A program made the translations under genes and the position numbers. 61,177 nt of DNA, taken from contig CAZCGA010000026.1 in the NCBI GenBank assembly GCA_964498075.1, positions 1-61,177 on the forward strand, in the 5' to 3' direction. How positions within the stretch are numbered: position 1 is the first letter of the stretch; each line of letters begins with the position of its first letter. This document shows, in pieces, positions 54,674 through 61,177 of this stretch. A model generated the notes under the pieces. The model was given only the letters and a program-made list of their open reading frames with translations, was not told where the DNA came from and did no database searches. This stretch comes from CAZCGA01 sp964498075 (GTDB lineage Bacteria > Desulfobacterota > Binatia > HRBIN30).

Positions 54674-55348
54674 CTACTCGTGACAGAGAAATCCGCCGCC
54701 CGGCTTCGGCTGGCAGACGATCCGATCGAAGACGCCGTCGTCACCGATGTTGAGACAGAGGAAGTACTCCAACTTCACGTCCAGCGTGAAGCCGGGTGGA
54801 AACTCCGGCCGGTCAAAGTTGATCTCGAATCCGTGGGCGCCCCCGAAAGGTGCGACGGTGACGAACCCCTGCTCGTTGCTCGAGCTGAAGCTATGCGCTC
54901 CACTCTGCTGGAATTGCAATGCGGGCATCCGAAGAATGACCATCCCATGCTGGTCGCTCAAGCTCACTGATCCGGGTTCGTTGAGAGGATCAAGTCCGTC
55001 GGACGCAGGATCCAAACGGAACAGCCCGCGGGCTTGAAGGTTCCGCGCCCGGCCGGGGTATGCGTAGTACAGCTTGGAAGTCTTCGCATTCGCGTGGCAC
55101 GGCGCCGGCACCGGGCAGGCGACGGGCACGCCGGGACACGCAGCGCCAAGCTGCGGTGTCGGCGTCGGATCGGCGGGAGGGAGCGTCGGTGTGGCGCGCG
55201 GGCGGCGTGCTGGATGAGGGCCGCTGGGGTTGTGCACCGTATGCTGCGGACGAGACGCTCGTGGAGCGGCAAGGCTGCGCGCAGCCCAGGGACCGCCGAA
55301 CGTAAGCACGCAGACCGGTACCAACCATCGGAATCGCTTCGAGTTCAC
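54674..55348 (-). CDS. Secreted protein of unknown function
   Basis: A 224-residue protein from the GTG at 55348, with GGAGG four bases upstream. A hydrophobic leader (RFRWLVPVCVLTFGGPWAA) is followed by a Pro/Thr-rich stretch (RRPRATPTLPPADPTPTPQL) and a globular part with pairs of Cys (CPGVPVACPVPAPC; FLCLNIGD, DRIVCQPKPGGGFLC). No family is recognised. It lies directly upstream of the lysyl-oxidase-like gene, so it may be its substrate, chaperone or cofactor of export. Confidence 0.65.
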   Translation of the reverse strand: MNSKRFRWLVPVCVLTFGGPWAARSLAAPRASRPQHTVHNPSGPHPARRPRATPTLPPADPTPTPQLGAACPGVPVACPVPAPCHANAKTSKLYYAYPGRARNLQARGLFRLDPASDGLDPLNEPGSVSLSDQHGMVILRMPALQFQQSGAHSFSSSNEQGFVTVAPFGGAHGFEINFDRPEFPPGFTLDVKLEYFLCLNIGDDGVFDRIVCQPKPGGGFLCHE

Positions 55349-55463
55349 ACCACCTCCAAATTGGACTAGACGGCAGGCTACCTGGCGAGTGGACACAAAT
55401 GCAAGCGCAAAGTGTGTGCGTGCCCGGCCGGCGCCGCCGCGGCGCGCGACGATCGTGGAGCCT

Positions 55464-55492
55464 TTGAAGTTTGCGTCTGACCCGCAAATACT
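55464..55492 (+). promoter_or_regulatory. Candidate promoter of alaC
   Basis: TTGAAG (55464-55469) is followed after 17 bases by AATACT (55487-55492). This is the most AT-rich patch upstream of the alaC-hom-glpX run. The match to the -10 box is only partial, so the site is tentative. Confidence 0.35.
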
Positions 55493-55582
55493 TTATCGTT
55501 CCGCAACTTCGCGACCACCGTGATGGCCGTCGTGGCCCTCGGTTTCCGGTCCAGCGCGGCTCGCGAGCGTGAGGGCGACGGC

Positions 55583-56789
55583 ATGGACGCGAGTGACTTC
55601 CCACGAATCAAACGGCTCCCGCCGTACGTCTTCAACATCGTCGGCGACTTGAGACAGAAGGCGCGGCGCGCCGGCGTCGACATCATCGACTTCGGCATGG
55701 GCAATCCGGACGGGCCGACGCCGCCGCACGTCGTGGCCAAGTTGATCGAAGCGGCCTCCAAGCCGATCAACCATCGCTACTCCGTCTCCAAAGGCATCTA
55801 CAAGCTGCGCCTGGCGATCACCGAATGGTACAAGCGCCGCTACGACGTCGACCTCGACCCGGACTCGGAAGCGGTCGCCACCATCGGCTCGAAGGAAGGC
55901 CTGGCGCACCTGGCGCTGGCGATTCTCGGGCCCGGCGACGTCGTCCTCTGCCCGAGTCCGACGTATCCCATCCATCAATACTCGGTGATCATCGCCGGCG
56001 GCGATCTGCGCAGCGTACCGCTGATTCCCGGAGAAGACTTCTTCGCGCACCTGGTGGAAGCCACCCGCCAGACATGGCCGCGCCCGAAGCTGCTGATCCT
56101 GAACTTTCCGCACAACCCGACGACCGAGATCGTCGACCTCGACTTCTTCGCCAAGGTGGTGGACTTCGCGCGCGAGCATTCGATGATGGTGATCCACGAC
56201 CTCGCCTACGCCGACCTCTGCTTCGACGGCTACGAGGCGCCCAGCTTCCTGCAGATCCCGGGGGCGAAGGAGGTGGGCGTCGAGTTCTACACGCTCTCCA
56301 AGAGCTACAACATGCCGGGCTGGCGCGTCGGCTTCGCGGTCGGCAACCCGGCGATGATCGGTGCACTGGCGCGCATCAAGAGCTATCTCGACTACGGCAT
56401 CTTCCAGCCCATCCAGATCGCCGCCATCCACGCGCTCAAGGGACCACAGCACTACGTCGAGGAGATTCGCCGCGACTACGAGGTGCGGCGCAACGTGCTG
56501 GTCAACGGGCTCAACCGCATCGGCTGGCAGCTGCCGAAGCCGAAGGCGACGATGTTTGTCTGGGCGCCGATCCCCGAGCCGTTCCAGCACATGGGCTCGC
56601 TCGAGTTCGCCACGTTCTTGCTCCAAGAGGGCAAGGTCGCCGTCTCCCCCGGCACGGGCNNNNNNNNNNGGCGACAAGTACGTCCGCTTCGCGCTCATCG
56701 AAAACGAGCACCGCACGCGCCAGGCCGTGCGCGGTATCCGCCGCGCCCTCGGCAAAGCCAAGCCCGCCAAGATTCGCCAAGTGGGTTGA
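55583..56789 (+). CDS. alaC: Class I aminotransferase, AlaC-like (interrupted by gap)
   Basis: A PLP enzyme of about 402 residues that makes alanine from pyruvate with glutamate. IIDFGMGNPDGPTPPHVV, NHRYSVSKGIYKLRLAI, NFPHNPTT, DLAYADLCFDGYEAPS and the PLP lysine in LSKSYNMPGWRVGF are all as in AlaC; LL-diaminopimelate aminotransferases are the near alternative. A 10-N gap at 56660-56669 interrupts the gene where family members have F-G-D-Y, so about 12 bases are missing and the frame is really continuous. ATGs at 55520 and 55523 would add a less likely leader. The gene is followed by hom and glpX. Confidence 0.92.
56660..56669. other. Small scaffold gap in alaC
   Basis: Ten N break the frame between SPGTG and GDKYVRFALIE. 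As the two sides lie in different frames when 10 bases are counted, and homologues have four residues here, the true length should be a multiple of three, most likely 12. It is an assembly placeholder, not a mutation. Confidence 0.85.
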
Positions 56790-56804
56790 GCGGAGAGGCG
56801 GCGC

Positions 56805-58121
56805 GTGGGGCGTGATGTCCGCATCGGGCTGATCGGCTTCGGCACGATCGGCACCGGGGTGATCAAGCTTCTGCGGCGCCAGCAGACGCAGCTGCACGCC
56901 CGCCTCGGCGCGCGTCTGGTGCTGGCACGCATCGCCGACATCGACCTGCGCAGCGATCGCGGCGTGCGCGTCGACCGGAAGCTGCTCACCGCCAATGCCC
57001 AGGAGCTGCTCGACGATCCGCGCATCGACATCGTGCTCGAATTGATGGGCGGTTACGAGCCGGCCCGGCGCTTCGTCCTGCAGGCGATTCGCAACGGCAA
57101 GAGCGTCGTCACGGCGAACAAGGCGCTGCTCGCCGTCCACGGTGCCGAGATCTTCGCTCACGCCGAGCAGGCCGGCGTCGACATCGGCTTCGAGGCCAGC
57201 GTCGGCGGCGGCATTCCCATCATCCGCACGTTGAAGGAAGGCCTGGCGGGCGACCGCAACCGCGCCGTCTATGGCATCGTGAACGGCACGTCGAACTACA
57301 TCCTCAGCACCATGACGCAGCAGGGCGGCGACTTCACCACCGTGCTGCAGGACGCGCAACGGCACGGCTTGGCGGAAGCCGATCCGACCTACGACGTCGA
57401 CGGCATCGACGCGGCCCACAAGCTGACCCTGCTGATCCAGCTCGCCTTTGGCACGGCGGCGCGCTACGCGGACATTCCCGTCGAAGGGATCCGCCACGTC
57501 AGCCAGCTCGACATCAGCTTCGCGCGCGAGTTCGGCTACGTCATCAAGCTGCTGGCGATCGCCAAGCAGGACGGCGACGGCATCGAAGCCCGGGTGCATC
57601 CGACCATGGTCCCACGGCAGCACTTGCTCGCCGACGTCGGCGGCGCCTACAACGCCATTGCCGTCCAGGGCGAGGCGCTCGGGGCCAGCATGTACTTCGG
57701 TCTGGGCGCCGGCATGATGCCCACGGCCACCGCTGTGCTGGCGGACGCGATGGACGTCGCCCGCAACCTGTTGTGCGACAGCCGCGGCCGCGTCGCACCG
57801 CTCGGCTACCCGCTGGCGCAGCAGCGGCACGTCCCGTTGAAGTCGATGGACGATCTGGTCAGCGAGTACTATCTGCGCTTCATGGTCGTCGATCGGCCGG
57901 GCGTGCTCGCCAAGATCTCGGGCATCCTGGGCAAGCACGACATCTCGATCGCCTCGGTGTTGCAGAAGGAGCGCGAGCACGGCGCCAGCGTACCCATCGT
58001 CATCCGCACGCATCACGCCCGTGAGCGCAACCTGCGCAAGGCGTTGCGGCTGATCGACCGCCTGGCCGCGGTGCGCACCAAGTCGGTGCTGATTCGCATC
58101 GAGGACAGCCTCGGCCAGTGA
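56805..58121 (+). CDS. hom: Homoserine dehydrogenase
   Basis: A 438-residue NAD(P)H enzyme reducing aspartate semialdehyde to homoserine. Rossmann motif VRIGLIGFGTIGTGVI, GKSVVTANKALLAVHG, active-site region VNGTSNYILSTMTQQGGDF with DPTYDVDGIDAAHKLTLL, and a C-terminal ACT domain (FMVVDRPGVLAKISGILGKH) for feedback by threonine. The GTG start at 56805 leaves 15 bases after alaC, so the two are probably co-transcribed. Confidence 0.95.
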   Translation: MGRDVRIGLIGFGTIGTGVIKLLRRQQTQLHARLGARLVLARIADIDLRSDRGVRVDRKLLTANAQELLDDPRIDIVLELMGGYEPARRFVLQAIRNGKSVVTANKALLAVHGAEIFAHAEQAGVDIGFEASVGGGIPIIRTLKEGLAGDRNRAVYGIVNGTSNYILSTMTQQGGDFTTVLQDAQRHGLAEADPTYDVDGIDAAHKLTLLIQLAFGTAARYADIPVEGIRHVSQLDISFAREFGYVIKLLAIAKQDGDGIEARVHPTMVPRQHLLADVGGAYNAIAVQGEALGASMYFGLGAGMMPTATAVLADAMDVARNLLCDSRGRVAPLGYPLAQQRHVPLKSMDDLVSEYYLRFMVVDRPGVLAKISGILGKHDISIASVLQKEREHGASVPIVIRTHHARERNLRKALRLIDRLAAVRTKSVLIRIEDSLGQ

Positions 58122-58206
58122 GGCGGCCCGCCCGCCGCGCAACTGGCAGAATTCCACGAAGTTGGGTAATGAGAGAACGTCATGACGGACAACCTGCACC
58201 GTAGGG

Positions 58207-59166
58207 ATGGATATGGATCGTAACCTGGCGCTCGAGGCCGTGCGCGTCACCGAGGCCGCCGCCCTGGCGGCGGCACGCTTGATGGGCCGGGGCGATGTCG
58301 CCGCCACCGATCGCGCCGGCGCGGAAGCCATGCGCAAGGCGTTCCGCTCCATCGCCATCGCCGGCATCGTGGTGATCGGGGAAGGCGAGCAAGGCGACAG
58401 CGACCTGCTCTATAATGGTGAGCACGTCGGCACCGGCAACGGACCGGACATCGACGTGGCACTCGACGCCCTCGAAGGCACGACGATCTGCGCCACCGGC
58501 GGATTCAACGCGCTGTCGATCATTGCCTTCGCCGAGCGCGGCGGCTTTCTGCGCTGCCCCGATACCTACATGGAGAAGATCGTCGTCGGGCCCGAAGGTC
58601 GCGGCCTCATCGACATCGACCGTTCGCCCACCGACAACCTGCGCGCCTTGGCCGAAGCCAAAGGCGTCTACGTCGCGGACCTCACCGTCGCGGTTCTGGA
58701 TCGCCCGCGCCACGAGAAGCTGGTGACCGAGGTGCGCAAGGCGGGCGCCCGCATCAAGCTGCTCGCCGACGGCGACGTCGCCGCCGGCATGGCCACCGCG
58801 AAGCCCGCGTCAGGCATCGACATGCTGCTCGGCGTCGGCGGGTCCTCGCAGGGGATTCTCACTGCCGCGGCGATGCGCTGCAGCGGCGGCGACATGCAAG
58901 CCCGTCTGAAGCCGCGCAACGAAGAAGAGAGTGGCCGTATCCGCGCCGCCGGCATCAGCGACCCGGGCAAGAAGTACACGTTGGAAGAAATGGCCTCCGG
59001 CAGCGTCATGTTCGCCGCCAGCGGCGTCACCAACGGCGACTTCCTCAACGGGGTGCGGTTCTTCAAGGGCGGCGCCACCAGCAACTCGGTCGTCATGCGT
59101 TCCCGCACGCGCACCGTGCGCTACATCGATGCGTTCCACCGCTTCGATCTGAAGCCCGAGTACTGA
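58207..59166 (+). CDS. glpX: Class II fructose-1,6-bisphosphatase
   Basis: A 319-residue Mn/Mg-dependent sugar phosphatase for gluconeogenesis. MDMDRNLALEAVRVTEAAAL, then the metal motifs VVIGEGEQGDSDLLYNGE and VALDALEGTTICATGGFNAL, and the GIDMLLGVGGSSQGILTAAA segment are typical of GlpX. An in-frame ATG two residues later is an alternative start. It follows hom by about 85 bases; the alaC-hom-glpX order is common in related bacteria as far as I recall. Confidence 0.94.
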   Translation: MDMDRNLALEAVRVTEAAALAAARLMGRGDVAATDRAGAEAMRKAFRSIAIAGIVVIGEGEQGDSDLLYNGEHVGTGNGPDIDVALDALEGTTICATGGFNALSIIAFAERGGFLRCPDTYMEKIVVGPEGRGLIDIDRSPTDNLRALAEAKGVYVADLTVAVLDRPRHEKLVTEVRKAGARIKLLADGDVAAGMATAKPASGIDMLLGVGGSSQGILTAAAMRCSGGDMQARLKPRNEEESGRIRAAGISDPGKKYTLEEMASGSVMFAASGVTNGDFLNGVRFFKGGATSNSVVMRSRTRTVRYIDAFHRFDLKPEY

Positions 59167-59173
59167 GGTCGGC

Positions 59174-59956
59174 GTGCCCTTCGACAACCTCCTCCTCGAG
59201 CGCGACGCCGGCGTGGCCACCGTGACCATCAACCGGCCGCAAGCGCTCAACGCGCTGAACCCCGCAACGCTCCAGGAGTTGCTCGCCTGCAGCGACGAGC
59301 TGCAGCACGACCGCGGCGTGCACTGCGTCCTGCTCACGGGCGCGGGCGACCGCGCCTTCGTCGCCGGCGCCGACATCGCCGCGATGGAGACCATGTCGCC
59401 GTTCGAGGCCCGCGGCTTCTCACGCCTCGGGCAACGCGTCATGCGAATGTGGGAAGAGCTGCCGGTCCCGGTGATCGCCGCGGTCAACGGCTTCGCCCTC
59501 GGCGGCGGGCTGGAGCTGGCGCTGGCGTGCGACCTGATCGTCGCCGCCGACAGCGCGAAGTTCGGGCAGCCCGAGATCAACCTCGGCATCACTCCGGGCT
59601 TCGGCGGGACGCAGCGCCTGGCGCGCCGCGTCGGCGTCGCGGCGGCGCGCTGGCTCATCTACAGCGGCGACATGATCGCCGCCGCCGAGGCCTTCCGATT
59701 GGGATTGGTCTACCGCGTCCTGCCGTCCAGCGAGCTCATGCCGGAGGTCCGCAAGATGGCCGCAACGCTGGCCGGCAAGGCCCCGATCGCGCTGCAGCAA
59801 GCGAAGGCGGCGATCAACGTCGGCACCGAGGTCGATCTCGAGGACGGCTGCCGTTATGAAGCTGAAGCGTTTGCCCTGACCTTCGGCAGCCAGGACCGCA
59901 GCGAAGGGATGCGCGCCTTCCTGGAAAAACGCCGCGCCGTCTTCAAAGGGCTATAG
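59174..59956 (+). CDS. Enoyl-CoA hydratase
   Basis: A 260-residue crotonase-fold enzyme. NRPQALNALNPATLQEL, the oxyanion-hole motif AFVAGADIAAMETMSP, and both catalytic glutamates in GGGLELALACDLIVAAD and GQPEINLGITPGFGGTQRL are present, so it should be a true enoyl-CoA hydratase. The start is GTG at 59174, seven bases after the glpX stop. It probably serves beta-oxidation or crotonyl-CoA metabolism, in keeping with the acyl-CoA mutase that follows. Confidence 0.92.
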   Translation: MPFDNLLLERDAGVATVTINRPQALNALNPATLQELLACSDELQHDRGVHCVLLTGAGDRAFVAGADIAAMETMSPFEARGFSRLGQRVMRMWEELPVPVIAAVNGFALGGGLELALACDLIVAADSAKFGQPEINLGITPGFGGTQRLARRVGVAAARWLIYSGDMIAAAEAFRLGLVYRVLPSSELMPEVRKMAATLAGKAPIALQQAKAAINVGTEVDLEDGCRYEAEAFALTFGSQDRSEGMRAFLEKRRAVFKGL

Positions 59957-60010
59957 CGGGGCTTGAAAGTGGGGAGGTCGTTGAAATTGAGTCGGCTGGG
60001 CTCGCCGCCG

Positions 60011-60113
60011 AATGAGAAACCGAAAACAGGAAACCGGAAATGCGAAATGGCAAATCATGAGCAGGTGTGTGGCCGGTTTCTCATTTCCGGTTTCCGGTTG
60101 CCTGTTTCTCATT
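60011..60113. repeat. 103-bp palindromic dispersed element, copy 2
   Basis: Begins AATGAGAAAC and ends GTTTCTCATT, the same ends as the copy at 9998-10100, and has the same length. Its reverse complement aligns without gaps to copy 1 at 88 of 103 positions by hand count. It lies between the enoyl-CoA hydratase and the DUF2007 gene, where its transcript would fold into a long hairpin. Confidence 0.85.
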
Positions 60114-60152
60114 TCCTCGATGGTCTAAGGACCAACTGGTAGGATCTCTAGG

Positions 60153-60396
60153 ATGTGGGAGGCCTGCTATGCCACGCCCATCGAGGCCGAGGCGCACGTC
60201 GTCAAAGGCTTCCTGGAGCACTACGGTGTGCCGTGTCTGCTGGAGAACCGTCGCTTCGGCGCACAGCCGCTGACCTTCTGCGCGCTCGGACAAGTGAAGG
60301 TGCTGGTGCCGGAGGACTGGTTGCGGATCGCGCGCGGCCTGATCAACGGCCGCCGCAGTCGCTCCCGCCGCACGGCGCGGCACGCCTGGAGGGGAG

Positions 60397-60404
<8 letters not shown>
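60153..60404 (+). CDS. DUF2007-type putative signalling protein
   Basis: An 83-residue protein: MWEACYATPIEAEAHVVKGF, LEHYGVPCLLENRRFG and VKVLVPEDWLRIARGLI follow the pattern of the DUF2007 family (putative signal-transducing small domain). A basic tail follows. Its stop overlaps the start of the acyl-CoA mutase gene by eight bases, so the two are coupled. Function is not known for the family. Confidence 0.7.

Positions 60405-61177
<773 letters not shown>

Overview
The window is high-GC, densely packed DNA with no rRNA, tRNA or CRISPR array, and it carries two scaffold gaps (100 N at 32872-32971, 10 N at 56660-56669), so it looks like part of a metagenome-assembled genome. The gene content suggests a Gram-negative, aerobic, chemo-organotrophic soil or water bacterium. 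It has an outer-membrane porin and a TolC-like protein, a Rieske dioxygenase, a P450, LLM-class and PPOX flavoproteins, PT-rich secreted proteins and a methylmalonyl-CoA-mutase-type enzyme. A lineage such as Binatota (Desulfobacterota-like) fits this mix, but that is inference because no marker gene here settles it.

Layout. 0.1-9.5 kb: an MFS transporter, then a glucuronokinase-like GHMP kinase with two small membrane proteins, divergent from a complete myo-inositol oxygenase; a coniferyl-aldehyde-type dehydrogenase with a blue-copper protein; a nitroreductase coupled to a GT39-like membrane glycosyltransferase. 9.5-13.1 kb: a P450 surrounded by gene remnants and repeats. 13.1-21.8 kb: a leftward operon (amidohydrolase, ypeA-like acetyltransferase, DUF547 lipoprotein) and a divergent, tightly overlapping rightward operon (PPOX, carboxymuconolactone decarboxylase family, beta-hydroxyacid dehydrogenase, cyclase family, HAD, nitroreductase, GT-C/NPCBM fusion). 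22-35 kb: a large secreted beta-propeller protein with a cohesin-like domain, a Rieske dioxygenase alpha/beta pair with a GNAT gene between the subunits, a type B carboxylesterase, and a giant secreted repeat protein with a dockerin-like segment. 35-38 kb: an LLM oxidoreductase, an alpha/beta hydrolase and a DapA-family lyase.

38.2-44.5 kb is the most system-like block. A Fur-box-like palindrome precedes five genes, four of them overlapping: a diheme cytochrome c fused to an FTR1 iron permease, a periplasmic FMN-binding protein with a flavinylation motif, the ApbE flavin transferase that would load it, a four-helix membrane protein and a porin. Together they suggest an iron-regulated, flavin- and heme-wired iron uptake or iron redox system. 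44.4-49.3 kb: a methyltransferase remnant, a Cys-rich secreted protein, a TolC/CzcC-like protein, a His-rich exported protein under duplicated promoters, and metF.

49.3-61.2 kb is mostly housekeeping: cstA-ybdD, RNase E/G, a lysyl-oxidase-like protein with its secreted neighbour, then alaC-hom-glpX, an enoyl-CoA hydratase, a DUF2007 protein and the start of an acyl-CoA mutase. Two copies of a 103-bp palindromic element lie about 50 kb apart in opposite orientation. At least five recognisable truncated genes show that the non-operon stretches are decaying.
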